From positions 558,001-622,000 of the forward strand of contig JAWZSP010000003.1 in the NCBI GenBank assembly GCA_034401135.1: a stretch of DNA of 64,000 nucleotides, given 5' to 3'. The position numbers and the translations under genes are program-made. Below the pieces are notes generated by a model. That model did no database searches, had not been told where the DNA came from, and worked only from the letters and a program-made list of their open reading frames with translations. This document shows, in pieces, positions 1-11,930 of this stretch (position 1 is the first letter of the stretch; each line of letters opens with the position of its first letter). The DNA is from Volutella citrinella (taxonomy: Eukaryota > Ascomycota > Sordariomycetes > Hypocreales > Nectriaceae).

Positions 1-1890
1 CGCCGCCGTGATCCATGTTGCCACAGGTACCAGTGGGGAACAGGATGCCTCAACAGACTTGTCGCCGCCGCTAGTAATGAGCCGGCAGGACCCTGAGCAA
101 GCCTCGGTGACGCCAGCCGAACTAGGCAACCAGAGGGAAGAGGGAAAATCGTCGCCTGGTTCGACCTCAGGAAAAAATTGGGCGTGGATCGGAGGGCGAT
201 GGCGTCGCCGCCGGTACGGAAACGGCATTCCCGTCGTCGGAAGCTATCGTGTGCTCCTTAACCATGCGCAAGTGGTTTGGCATTTTTTTTTTCCTCGATG
301 CAGTAATAATGCGACGTACCACATACGTAAGCGCACCTAAACTCTAGTGAAGGACATGGCATGGGCCATTCTGGACTCGGGTCATGATCCGCCGACGATG
401 GAGCGAACAAGCTTGATGAAGCCGTCTCAATGTTTTTTTTTCTTCTTTCTCGTCGCCTCCCGATTATCCGGTACTATCCCTCATTTCCGCCGCCAGCCAC
501 ATTACTGCGCCGGCGCATCAGATGCGTCTCTGGTTATCGTCCCTTGGGTGCCGAGTCCAGGGAACACGACTTGAAATTGCGCCCCTGCTTGGGCATCAAT
601 GGCAGCCAGCAGGCGCCCTGGCATGACTTGCTTATGACCGTGGCCTTTGCTTTGGTTCAGAAGTCAGTTCGACTCAAAACTAAGTTCTACGACCTTTGTC
701 AAGGCCAAGCTCCGAAGCTGCTTATTTGTTGCCCAACCCTCTCGCAATTCTTCCTTTCCTTCCCCCCCTCCTCTGGCCTCTTCCGCCCCTCCTTGTCCTG
801 CGTGCCTTCGTTTCCACCCCCTCCTCCCCCTCTTCGCAGCCCCTCGCTGCCGTCATCGTCGACGCTAGCGCCAGATTGAGAGCCAGTCTACCAGCTTCCG
901 CACTAGCTATCTAAACACAAAGTGAAGTGGCCATTGTTTCGCAACGTCTCCACCTCCGCTCAGAGTTTTCCTCCCTCGGAGCAGTCTGGCCTGGCGTATT
1001 GGCAATCGTTTTGCCTGGTGTCATCAAGCAATTAGGCAACCGCTCAGTGGTTGAAACTATGAGCAACACTTGCTCAACCTCTGACTCAACCAAGGCCATC
1101 GACGAGGGTATTCTGCCGTGCATAATGCACCCATTGGCTGCATGGCCACCGCCCCGTTGGTCCCTTACACACCACACCTTCATGACTGCCGTGACTCTTT
1201 TGCTCAAGCTTTGCAGTGTGCCAGTGTGCACGTCCCATTCGCATGTCCACGCGAGAGTAATTACCCCATGTCTTAGCCTTGCCTGCTTGCTTGCCTACAA
1301 TCTAGACCGACCCATCTCAAGAACGACCACTCTGCCAGCACCAGTTGAGGGAAGGGTGCGGCACTCTTCGCATCATGTGGTCGTATCCCGTCTACCAGAC
1401 AGTCTGAGCCAGAGTTGTAATACTGGAGAATCAAACCTTACGATAGACTGCCACAGTGACACCACCTGAGCTCTCCTCCAACAAACATGATCTGGTCTCA
1501 TATCCCGATGGACTTGGGTTCCTGGCCCTGTCCACGGCCCGGAAAATACCTAGCCCCTAGAATCTGCATAATGAGGCCAGGTCCGGCCCGAAAAAGGAAG
1601 CAAGGCAGATGACGATGGCCCGTGCGCCGCAGCCTGCATACCCGCGCGTCTGTGGCGCCTAAAAATACTGTTATCTGGCAATCTCGCGTCTTATCGATTA
1701 AGAATTAGTTGGTTGCCCGGCCAGCCATGGTATGGGGATCCACAAACAGCCTGGCAGATGTCAACTCCGTTGAATCTACTGCCCGCGACCCATCCACGAT
1801 ACCCTGTATTGGCCCGTTTTTGATTCATCACCGCCCCATCGTCGACTTCAATCTTTGACGATTTGAATCACCTACTAGAGGCCCACCACA
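1..1890. other. Intergenic, no gene supported
   Basis: No reading frame here shows a recognisable domain, and the longest ones (near 430-880 and 927-1469) have no plausible conserved protein. The stretch holds short poly-T runs near 283 and 430 and a strongly pyrimidine-rich block at about 740-850. The last few hundred bases must contain the promoter and leader of the kinesin gene that starts at 1891. Confidence 0.6.
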
Positions 1891-4592
1891 ATGGACGCGT
1901 CTCGCAAGTCCTCCCACAACCTCTTCGAGGTCTATCTGCGTCTGCGACCGCCGCCGCAGGTCAGCAGCTCCGCCGAGCGTATCCTCAGCATCGAGAACCC
2001 CGAGACGGACACGCATCCCACGCACATTACGTTGAACCCGCCAACCGACCGGCGACGGGCCATCGAAAAGTTCGCCTTCACCCAGGTCTTCCAGGAGGAT
2101 GCCACCCAGCTCGACGTCTTCCACAGCACCGAGATTGTCTCCCTCGTTGAGGGCGTGGTAGCACCACATGGAGGCGAAGGCACCGATGCTGTGGTGGCAA
2201 CACTGGGTGTCACTGGCTCGGGAAAGGTAAGCTTGCCGCGCCGTTACGCCTGCACGACGCGTAGGATCTTGGCGACCGAATGCTGACGGTTGGATGTAGA
2301 CGCACACCATCTTGGGATCCCGAAGCCAGCGCGGCCTGACCCAGCTGGCGATGGACGTCCTCTTTCGATCCATTGGCGATAACATGCTCGACTCGTATTC
2401 GCTCTACGCGGTGCAAGACTCCCTCCAGGCTAGCGACGCCTCGGAGTGCGGCTTAGCCCTTGCCTCCCAGTTCTTTGACGCCGACCTCGGTGCTTCGAGA
2501 GCTGGCTCAAGGGCCGGCACGCCCATGATTGTACGACCCCATCAGCCCGAATTCCCCTCAACTAAGTCTCCTGGACCTCACCGCCAAGTGTCGAAGCTCC
2601 TGGAGACCATCCCTGGTGCTTTCCCGGCTTCATTGGCCTCATCGCCGAGTCCGAAAAGTGTACGACTCGTGAGCGAGGCAGACGAGACCAAGCGCTTGCG
2701 TGAGCGATAGGATCGCTCTGCAACGCACGAACGGCCTCCATTGGGGACGCTCTGCCCCTCCTCAAGCGCTGTGAACTGCGCTGCAACGCCCAAGCGGGCC
2801 AAGCTCCAACGCTTCATGTCCCTCACTGCCACCTCCCGTGTGAAGAATGTTGCTAAAACAGACTCAAAGGGCGACCACAGCTTCATGTCACCTCCGCCGA
2901 GGCGACCGCTGAACCGGAATTCGGCACTACCCCAGATCCCCGACGTGAGCGCAATTGACGTGTCGTGCGACCCGTCTGCTGAGTATGTCATTGTCATCTC
3001 CATGTACGAGGTTCACAACGACCGCATCTACGACCTCCTCACCCCCGCCGCAAAGTCTGCCGCCACCAAGGAGCTGCGACGGCGCCCACTGCTCTTCAAG
3101 TCGACCGAGCTGTCTCCGGACAGGAAGATCGTCGCCGGCCTGCGCAAGGTTGCCTGCAGCACCTACGGCGAGGCTCTCCAAGTGATTGAGGCCGGTCTGC
3201 AGGAGCGACGAGTGGCCGGCACAGGGAGCAACAGCGTCTCCAGCCGAAGCCACGGATTCTTCTGCTTCGAGGTCAAAAAGCGTTCCCGCGGAAGGCGGCC
3301 TGGCCCATGGGAGGGCAACAGGCTTACCATTGTCGACTTGGCCGGCAGCGAGAGAGCGCGTGAGGCCAAGACGCAGGGTGCCACCCTTGTGGAGGCTGGT
3401 AAGATCAACGAGAGTTTGATGTATCTCGGCCAGTGTCTGCAGACGCAGAGCGACGCATCCAGCTCCAGCAAGGTAAGCGCATCATGCACGTCACCTACAT
3501 TGCATGCGGCAGCTCGCTAATATGGTGCAGCCAAACATTGTCCCTTACCGCCAGTGTAAGCTGACCGAGCTGCTCTTCTCCAACTCTTTCCCTTCGTCGT
3601 CAGGCGCGTCTCACCCCAACGCCCCGCGACGCAATCCCCAGAGAGGTGTAATGATCGTCACCGCCGACCCTCGAGGTGACTTTAATGCCACGTCGCAGAT
3701 TCTGCGGTACAGCGCCCTGGCCAGAGAAGTCACTGTGCCCCGTATCCCGTCCATCACGGCCACGATTCTGGCCAACCCGCCTTCTGCGCCCACCAACAGG
3801 GCGCCTAGCCCAGTGCACCAACAGCATGTCCGGCCCTTCATGCCGCCTGGATCGTCGTCGTACAGGAACTACACCCCTCCCATGTCATCAGATGAGCGCG
3901 TTACTATGGAGATCGCCGCTCTGGAGATTGCCCGGTTGAGCGACGACATTGATCAGCTCCGCACCGAGCTTGACGTGCAGATGGATGCCCGCGTCACGGC
4001 GGAAGCGCACCTTCTAAGCATGGAGGACCGCATGCTGGATCTCGAGGCGGCCATCCGCGAGGACTGCGCCGTTGAGTTTGAGCAGCGGCTGGCCCTGGAG
4101 ATGGCGCGCTGGAAGGCGTCCATGGCACTGGAACAGGAGCGCAACGACGAGCACTGGGACCGCAAGGTCGAGGTCCTCGAGCGTGGCCTGACGGCCGATG
4201 ATGACGGTGACGGCGACAAGGAGAACGTGCTCGTCGAGGACCTCACCGAGGAGGTGGAGCGTCTGCGTCGCGAGAACGGTATTCTCAAGCGCGAGCTCGC
4301 CGGCCGCAGCCCGACCAAGCGCCGGCCACTCGAGGAGCGCGATGACTTTGCGCCGGCGACATCCCCGGCCCAGTCCCAGCGGCCCCAGCAGTCGCCCACG
4401 CGCAACGGCTCCCGGTCGAGCAGTGCGCACCGCGGGAACGACGGCGTCTCCAACCTCGGCCGCAAGCTGGAGCGGATGCGTGTTAGCGGCGAGAGCGTCC
4501 GCGCTGTCAGCGGCGCGAGCGCAGGCGGCGGCAGCCCCAAGAAGATGCGCAAGCTGGCGACGCGGCGGTGGGAGGACGAGTCGCTCGACTAG
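1891..4592 (+). CDS. Kinesin-6 family motor protein (Klp9/MKLP-like)
   Basis: This is a plus-end microtubule motor, by family expected at the anaphase spindle midzone. Exons are 1891-2226, 2300-2668 (end uncertain), 2711-3472 and 3531-4592, giving about 842 residues. Visible motor parts are the P-loop GVTGSGKTHTI (about residues 105-115), switch I NSVSSRSH (about 409) and switch II DLAGSER (about 443). The VTGSGKTHT form of the P-loop and a long poorly conserved insert (about 155-300) just before the strand YVIVISMYEVHNDRIYDLL are hallmarks of kinesin-6. A coiled coil (about 610-740) and a basic tail follow. The introns at 2227-2299 and 3473-3530 are ordinary. An in-frame TAG at 2708-2710 inside the insert interrupts exon 2; removing 2669-2710 (42 nt, GTGAGC...TAG) keeps the frame, but that is short for a fungal intron. 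The family call is firm; intactness is not. Confidence 0.82.
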
Positions 4593-5078
4593 GAGTTCTG
4601 AAGGCGTCTCTCCTCCTTGAGCCAAGTGTGTTTGCTTGGCTGCGATGACATGTCATGTGCTTTGTTTGTCAATTTTGGTTTGTGCTTGTTTGGCAAGCTG
4701 CATCCATTCATCTAGACTCTTTGTGTGGTTGTTTTGTCAGGGATTTTTTAGGACACAGGCAATGGTTGCAGGAGTGTGGCCGGGGTTTCTTTTTTTGATG
4801 GATTGCGATTGAGGCTTTTGCTTGGCGTATACCCATTCGTCGAATGTTTTTGTCGATATCTAGATCTGGGTCGGTTCATAATTCACTTTCAATCCTCGTG
4901 CATCTGGGTTCTGAGCCGTCGTGATTCGATTCAAACTGCGTACCACATTCATGTCCATTGTCACCAAGAGTAAGAGTGACCACTGCACGTCAATAGTCTC
5001 TATTTGTACCTGTTTATGCGGGTTCTATGCTATGTGGATTATCATTAGTTGCGTTTAGATATACGTCCTTTCTATCAA
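4593..5078. other. Convergent 3' flanks
   Basis: Space between the stop codons of the kinesin gene (plus strand) and the membrane-protein gene (minus strand). It is T-rich and presumably holds both 3' UTRs and poly(A) sites. No coding signal is seen. Confidence 0.6.
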
Positions 5079-6160
5079 TTACGCCCTCTCATTTCCAGGG
5101 CTATAAAACTCAGTCACACCTCCAGTGGGGTTCGCGGGAACGGCCTCCTTGGTCTCCGCGGTGGCCGGCGCACCTCGAGCCTGCATGGGAATGTTCTGCT
5201 GGCCGTTCTGCATCGGCTGCCAGCCCTGTGCCATGGGACCCCAGTAGGGAGGGCCGGCGACGACCATGATGGGGCGGCTCCTTGCGGTGTTGCGCCTGTG
5301 GGTGTCGATGCAGGCGAAGACGAAGAGGATGAAGTGGATGCTGGCGACGAGGCAGGCGAAGACGGCAACGGCGACGAACTTTGCGGCCAGGTCTCTCACC
5401 TGAGAGTTGAAGCTGTCGTCCTCGTCGCCGTAGTAGCGGTAGTTGTAGTCGTAAGCGAAGATCTCGAAGCTGGCGATAGCGGCCAAGGCGCCACCCACGC
5501 CGCCGGTACCCAGCCAGATGATGAGGCTGACACCAACGTGGGCGCCCGGATGGATGCCGGCCTTCCACTTGCGGAGAGCGCGTGTGATGAGCTCGGCGCC
5601 ATCCCAGAAGAGAGGAAAGAAAAACTGCGGCGGGGGTTAGACAGACGAATGCGCTGGGCTGGGCAGAATGGGAGACTTACGGCTGGGGAGCAGACTCGGA
5701 GGACGTAGGGGTAGTCGGCGGCACTGCCGCGGCTGCTGTAGAAGCGCATCGAGAAGATCAGGGCGATGCCGATGATGCAGCACACCATGTCGCAGGCGTG
5801 CAAGCCCATCCTGACGAAGCCCCAGGTCCGTTGGGCGCCTGGGGTCTGCGACGGCGGGATGGGCGCCGGCTGGTAGTACTGCGGGTAGGGTTGGAGCTGG
5901 CCGTTGTTAGGGAGTTGGGCTGGTGGTTGCGGTAGTGGCTGTTGCTGCTGCTGCTGGCCATCGACGGAGGGTTGCGGCTGGTAGAACCCCTGGAACTGCT
6001 GCATGTTTTGTCCAGGCTGTGGCTGTTGCTGTTGCTGCCGCTGTTGCTCCTGAAACTGCTGGTGTTGCGTGGATGCAACAGGCGACGGGGTGCTCACGGC
6101 GACATTGCTGTAGTCGCGGCTGGACCCGGCCTCGGTCTGCGTCGACATCTCAGGAGCCAT
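5079..6160 (-). CDS. Four-TM membrane protein with Gln/Pro-rich N-terminus (MARVEL-like)
   Basis: Two exons, 6160-5681 and 5624-5079, are joined across a 56-nt intron (GTAAGT donor, GTCTAAC branch) and encode about 341 residues. The first 110 or so residues are a low-complexity cytosolic tail rich in Gln and Pro. Four hydrophobic segments follow, the first near residues 118-140 and the last ending in FACIDTHRR. The C-terminal tail is again Pro/Gln/Gly-rich. The layout of an unstructured tail plus four TM helices resembles fungal MARVEL-domain proteins, but I see no diagnostic motif, so the family label is an inference. The start ATG at 6160 is the first in frame, and an A-rich tract lies just upstream (minus-strand sense T-rich). 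Confidence 0.75.
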
Positions 6161-8125
6161 GGCGAGGGGCGGGAGGGTGCTGCGAGTCGGCGTGGATCCC
6201 TTCCCTGTTGTGCTGTGCGAGTATTCGCTTCGACCCGAAAATCGAACGAGAATCCGTAGGGTGGAGAAAGAAAGAAGAGAAAAAAAAAAAGCGAGAGTTG
6301 GTGCGCAGAGCGAGCGACGTTGGGGTGAACTCCCGTAGGCAAAGCGATCGAAGAGGGCTGCCGATGCCTAATGATTACTGTATACCAGGCCAGGCAGCGT
6401 AAAGAGCAGAACGAGAGAAGAGAAAAATGCTTCACGGTCAGATGGGATGGAGTTCACGGTCATTAATAATAAGGGGACGATTCCTTGGTGCGACTAGCTC
6501 TCACTCTGCTAGCGAGTAGCGACAAGGCACTGCGCCTCTAACTCCAAGCAGCCACCCAAACAGACGACGGCAGGGTCAGTCTTTTTGCATGGCATTGTCT
6601 GGCAACGCTTGCAATCTTGCCACTGACCCCTGCTCGGCCTGTTCCTGAAGAGCGCTAGGCAGCGGCCGAGCCATGCAACGGGCGCCACAAAGCCCCTGGG
6701 GCCAATCTCTTGGCTGGCTGCGCGCTGGCTGTGGCCTACGGGATTGGCCAGAGCGCCGGCTAGGGCGCCCAAAATGCCGATGTGCCCTCCGATTTCCTGG
6801 GTTGGCGAGGCGTTATGGTCAGTGGGGCAGGGACTCGGGAATAGCCCTAGGTGCTATTCTTGTCCGTGGGCTGTTGGACAGGTCCAGCTTGGGGCGCCCT
6901 TGAATCGTTAGGGAACAAGATGGCAATACGAGGCCGTTTGGAGCTGAGTACAGAGACTCACGAGGCCAGTGACAGCCCAACATGCCACTCCATCACCTCT
7001 GAGTCAATCCCCGTGTTAGCCCACACCAGGGGCTCCCGCTGCACACCACACTCCTTCAGCCGCAGATAAATCACCAATTATGTCGTGCGCCCCGTGGCAA
7101 GTCACTAACAGCCTGTATGAGCAAACATCAAAACAGCCCGCTACTCGTTCTGGCAATGACCGAGTCTGCCTGGCCACATGGCCACTCTGCCGCACAACGG
7201 CCACTGTGAACACGAGCTCTTGCCCAATATATGGCCACAGACCGTATCGTGCTCTCGTTCTGGTTTGCAGTGGCAGCGTGGCCTCGCTAGCTTGATGCGT
7301 TATGTTGATGCCACTAAATGTGAATCCTATGGCGGTGCTGCTGCAGTGCTGATTGACCCACACCTTTCCCCGTGACCAGCTGCACCTGTACCCATGGATG
7401 TCGCAACCTCTTCAATACCCTAGACTTGGATGCCGCATTAAGTTGTTGCCGAACACGTTCAAATAAATATAGAGCGGAAATACTTGTGATGGATTAGTTA
7501 TTTTCTTCTTCTTAATATTCTATTTCCCGAACGGGAGGCTACTGTCGGCTTCGTCAAGGGCCACGTGCCGAAGTCTAGTGTGGAGAATATAATTCGGCAT
7601 CACGCTGAATGATGCATTCACTGCGTCGAGTCACCACCAACGCTATCGAGACTTAAATACAAGACCAGGTCGGAAATTGCTAAATGCCAATTTGACATGG
7701 CGCCAACGGCCCCCTTGACTGCTCGATAGCGGGAGGTATAACCCCTATGCCATCAAAACTCCAGGTTAAGAGTCAGAACCCAACTATGAACGAATCTCAA
7801 CGCTGGCCTGTAATAAAAGGGCGACGTCAAGACCTGCTGGAACCACTGTCTGTTTCCAGTCAGTGCTCCATTTCCAATATCTGGGCTCAATGATCGAGCT
7901 AGACAGGATAGCTTGCAGAAACGGACAATGCGATTGCCTGTCCTCTTGCTTTCCTTCCGTCGTGTGCATTTCAATCAATCTGTAGTAGGGAAAGTCGCGA
8001 TCGGAACCATTACTGGGTATCAATCCGTGTTGAGCTGTGGGAGGTGTCGAAGCTATCCCGTACATAACCAACAGAGCCTTTACAATATGCAATATTTCGC
8101 CGAACCAGAGCCAATTTTTTCTCCA
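6161..8125. other. Intergenic, about 2 kb, no gene supported
   Basis: Contains the promoter of the minus-strand membrane-protein gene, with a purine-rich tract at about 6262-6300, and the 3' flank of SEC11. ORFs such as 7016-7363 and 7784-8092 lack recognisable domains and are probably chance frames. Confidence 0.55.
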
Positions 8126-8817
8126 TCACTCTCGTTGCAACACCACCAACAGGCCCATTATTCCCAACATGACCGTCTTGAGCCAAGGGTGCTCGCTCAG
8201 CATGATGGTGACATAACCTACGAAGGGCATGTATCCCACCACGCTGCCGATGATGTCCTCTCGCTCAAGGAAGTCCTGGCCCTTGGCGAAAAGCTCGGTA
8301 TCGTCTGACATGTTGTTGTCTCCCTTGGTTAGGATCTTGGCATGAGGGCTGTGATGCGCTCGTTAGCAAATATCCTGCGAGATGCGTCCCGCATGGAGTG
8401 AATGGGCGATGCGGTCTTCGGCGAAGCCCTCATCCCTTGCCATTGTAGCACTCACCCGTTTCCGAATCGTCGAACGACGCGGTGAACAATTGGGATGCTC
8501 TTGTCCTTCACATTGTACACCACCACCTCGCCGACCTGGGTATCGCGCAAGACGTTTCGGTTCCAGAGGAAGAGTAGGTCGCCACGCTGGAAGGCGGGCT
8601 CCATGGAGCCGGAGAGGACGACGACAATGGGCGAGGGAGAGTCGGTAATTACGGAGAGGCCCTTCCACATCTGGTAGAGGCGCAGGTTAGCGGGAGCCTA
8701 GAAGTAGGCGCTCGCGCTTGGAGGAGGGAGCATTACCATAAAGGCCGTGGACAGGATCAGGGCGAAGTTGAGCACCTGCGACGCGGCCTGCCGCGGGTTC
8801 TGGAGGCTGGAGAGCAT
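8126..8817 (-). CDS. SEC11: Signal peptidase complex catalytic subunit SEC11
   Basis: Membrane-bound type I signal peptidase of the ER that removes N-terminal signal peptides from secretory proteins. Exons are 8817-8737, 8670-8456 and 8348-8126, with introns of 66 and 107 nt, giving 172 residues, the usual size for fungal Sec11. One N-terminal TM segment is followed by the catalytic serine in [12 protein letters not shown], the strand [10 protein letters not shown], the catalytic histidine in VHRVVRRF and the conserved KILTKGDNN with its aspartates. A second hydrophobic stretch forms the C-terminus. The start at 8817 gives the typical [10 protein letters not shown] beginning. The gene is divergent from the CsbD-like gene at 9355. 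Confidence 0.95.
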
Positions 8818-9354
8818 GGTGGTGGTCGGAATCGGGTCGCTCAACGGTTATATAGAGGAAACGAGTGGCGAGGTGTGGTATACCGGTGGTCGGGACGGTT
8901 CAAGACGTCGCTTGGCCTGCAGCTGGAAGCTGTTTTGTTGGAAGGGAACTGGACATGGTGGCTCCCATCGCGAGTTGGTGCACGGACCACGAGACTCGCA
9001 AAGACACCTGTGCTCAATTGCCCAAAGCCACAGCAAGCAGCCACAGGCAGGCGCGCGAGATCAGAAGGGGAAGGGTTTACTCCTAGTGCTCCACTTTCCT
9101 GGCCCACTGCCTGGGGAACCGCCACTTTCCCTTTTCAGTGCCAGTGAGCCAGTGTAAGTGCGGGTGATGTCATGAAGTGACATGGCTGCCATCGATGTCA
9201 TCACAGGACCTGGCGTTCGCCCGTCTGGAGCTTGGAGGCCGTAGTTAAAAGCTACAGGAATTCCCCTTCGAGTGCCTTTGGAGCTCCCCTCCATGCTCTA
9301 GTCCCAACATACCAGTCAATACGCAAGACATCCACTTTCGCAGTTTCGCCCAAC
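8818..9354. promoter_or_regulatory. Divergent promoter region, SEC11 / CsbD-like gene
   Basis: A 537-bp gap between two outward-facing start codons, so it must carry both promoters. No clear TATA box or repeated operator was recognised. Confidence 0.5.
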
Positions 9355-9726
9355 ATGGCCGACAACAATAACCAGCAGCAGCCCCAGGAGCCCCAGCAGC
9401 CCCGACAGCCTGGCATCATTGGCAGCCACATTCAGTACGCCAAAGGCGCCGCAGAGGTAAGCAGTTGCTGCGGATTTCTGGGTTCGTCGACCAAGGAAGC
9501 GGCTGACTGATGCCCACTTTAGGCTACGATTGGCAGTCTCACTGGCTCCCACGCGTGGAAGGCCTCGGGTGAACAGGACATCGCGGCAGGTCTTGCCGAC
9601 ATGAGACAGGCTGGCGCGCAGCGAAATCCGAGTCAAGGATATGGCAAGATTGAAGAGATGGCAGGAAAGGCCACGGGTTGCCAGGGCATGCAGCGCGAGG
9701 GTGCCGCCAGCAAGAAGCAGGACTAA
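9355..9726 (+). CDS. CsbD-like small protein (HMP1 / cruciform-DNA-recognition type)
   Basis: Two exons, 9355-9456 and 9523-9726, joined over a 66-nt intron with a GCTGAC branch, encode 101 residues. After a Gln/Pro-rich start, the protein has the repetitive Gly/Ala-rich helices of the CsbD family: IGSHIQYAKGAAEATIGS, then GYGKIEEMAGKATGCQGMQ. Fungal members are often named mismatch or cruciform DNA recognition protein HMP1 after the Ustilago protein, while bacterial CsbD is a stress-response protein. The molecular role here is not proven. There is no signal peptide or TM segment, so a soluble cytosolic or nuclear protein is expected. Confidence 0.85.
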
Positions 9727-10273
9727 CCGGGACGTCGAAATTGCCATTGACGGTCGCAGCGCACGAATCACTCCAGAGTGCGACCAGCGCCCCGTGTACG
9801 ATTAGAGAATATGTAAAACATGTCGGATCTGAATTGAGTTCTTGTCAATTACCGTATCTGACACCACCTGGGCTTCTCCATAGCGTGGCAGGCTGCGCAC
9901 TTCGTGGGCTGTGACTCCCGCCTGCGACCACGCTTTTCAGCGGTGACCTTCTTTTGGTGCCTGCACCTGCCATTTTGCACACAGCATAGCAGCCTGCACC
10001 TTCCGTGGTGATTTGGCAACACGGTACAGGTCAACAGACCAGAGCCCATCTCGCCCACCTTCAACTTCCGTCCGGCTTCTTCTCACAATCTCCATCTCGT
10101 CTTCCACCCCCACGAGCTCCAAGCCCTTGCTACCAGCCTCCCTCCCCACCGGGGATTTCCATCTTTTCTGAAGGTCCCCGGAGTTCTGGTTATCTAAAGT
10201 CGCCTCCCTCTCGTCCCTGACACTCAGACCAGCATTTTTGACCCAGCATTATTCCAACACTTCGCACCTCACC
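9727..10273. other. Intergenic, promoter side of the 10.3-kb membrane-protein gene
   Basis: No coding signal. The stretch 10060-10160 is C/T-rich on the plus strand, a frequent feature of promoters and leaders in filamentous fungi, and ends at the ATG at 10274. Confidence 0.5.
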
Positions 10274-11569
10274 ATGGAGTCAGCACCGTTGCTCTCTACC
10301 CTCGGTGGTCTTCCCGGGCCCCGAGTGATGCAAGACCATGTTTGTGACCTATTCGCTTTTGGTACTGGAAACCTGTCGTCGCTAATGCGAACCACAGCCT
10401 GCCTTTCTGAGGGCTTGCCATTCCCCATGGCGCTACATCCAGCAAAATGCCCTCGTCATCATCCGAGGCATCCTGCTCGCCTTTATTGTTGCCACTGGTG
10501 CGATGGTCATTCACTACAAGTCTCGCGAGGAGTTCGACTTCACTCACTGGCGTCACTTCTTCGACTTTGCCCTCATCAGCTTCCTCCTTGTGCTCCTCTA
10601 CCATCTCATTACTTTCGTCCGTTCCGCTCCCCGTCTGCTCTACCGTTTGGCCGCAACTGACAGATCGTGGTAGTGCTGGACCTTCACCCACCTGTACTAT
10701 CCCCACCGAGAGGATTGTGAAGACGGCATCGAGTCATGGATCCTGGCAGCCATGTCATTACCCGAGAACATGGGCAGCCTGCGAAAGCAATTCTACTTCA
10801 CCATGTTCTACACCATCACCGTTGTTTTCAGCTTCATGAATGCCACCATCTATTGGTTCATCACCCGCCAACAAGAAATGTCTGGAGGAGGAGGAGGAGG
10901 AGGCAAGCAACCGAATAACCCACCGAGCGATTCGCCCGACAATTCCCCTGGCAACCCAGAGGGGCCCGAGGATTACGTACTCTCGATGACTGGCATCCCG
11001 GTTCCCAAGGCTCCTTGTCTGTCCCACCCAGCCACATCTTGTCCCTTACACTGACATATGAAACAGTCAGCGATCTGTTTGGAAAGGGATGGTTTGATGT
11101 CTACGTCATCTTGGCACTGTATGCGATCCTTCCTGCCATCATGGTGATTGAGATCCTCGTCCTCAACAGTATCAAGCGTCCATACGTAAGTCACAGTGAA
11201 TCAACTGGCATGTGCGATGCTGACTACTACTACAGGCTATCGGAGCCCACATTATTGGCTTATTGTTTCTTTCTGGCCTCTATTTGGGATGGGGTGCCAT
11301 CGGAAAGTGGCTCACAAACTGGTACCCCTTCTTTTGGCTTGATGAAGCTGAGGTCGGCTCACAAGAAGCCGTGGCGGCGTATTGCATTGGATTCGTCCTC
11401 CTGGCGCCCATCAGTGAGCCTTGACCCTTTGACGAAGCTGGCCGTTTGCTAATGCTAGGTAGTGTACAGCGTAATGCTCGGACTCATGGGCATTCGTGAC
11501 GGCTTAACCCGATCATTTTCCGACGCACGTGCTGCCTCTCACTCACAAGAGTCACTCGAAGAGGAGTAA
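10274..11569 (+). CDS. Multi-pass integral membrane protein, uncharacterised (in-frame TAG)
   Basis: Best model: exons 10274-10324, 10398-11016, 11067-11185, 11236-11413 and 11463-11569. All joins agree in phase, giving about 357 codons. It has several TM helices, for example around NALVIIRGILLAFIVATG, FFDFALISFLLVLLYHLI, FYFTMFYTITVVFSF and AIGAHIIGLLFLSGLYLGWG. A Gly run and a Pro/Ser/Asn-rich loop separate the two halves. I do not recognise the family. In-frame TAG at 10671-10673 interrupts exon 2 between clearly continuous membrane sequence. Removing 10617-10673 (57 nt, weak GTCCGT donor, CTGAC branch, TAG acceptor) would restore it without changing frame. Otherwise the gene is a recent pseudogene. 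The third donor (11017, GTCTGT) was chosen for phase and is tentative. Confidence 0.6.
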
Positions 11570-11930
11570 GGACTGCGGAAGCCCAAGGTTGGAGGCGAGG
11601 AGTAGATTCAGGTCGCAGGCAACACACACGCCGATAAATGGGCCATTGAGTACATTCCATTCAGCATTCGAGAAGGTTTCCTTGGTGGTTTTATGACTTG
11701 GCACAGCCTAAAGATTGTCTGCCCAGCTGATGCAGTTCGGTGTTCACCCCTTCCTAGATCAAAGCATTACTCTTTATTGTTTTTGTATTCATGGTATCAC
11801 CTGCGGCCCCGTGCGAAGCTGAAACGACTGTGTATTCTCCTTCAGAATCCTGCGCTATCGAATCCACACCCTTGATCGCCAGATATTCATCCTTCGGCAA
11901 CACCGTTTTGGGCAGATCCCAGTATCCAGG
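11570..11930. other. Convergent 3' flanks
   Basis: Gap between two converging genes. No coding signal seen; presumably both 3' UTRs. Confidence 0.55.

Noticed and set aside
4014..4625. 203-codon open frame antisense to the kinesin tail
   Set aside because: Shadow of the coiled-coil coding region; no recognisable content.
5049..5708. 219-codon plus-strand frame over the four-TM protein gene
   Set aside because: Crosses the intron and exons of the minus-strand gene and encodes only a Glu/Asp/Val-rich shadow sequence.
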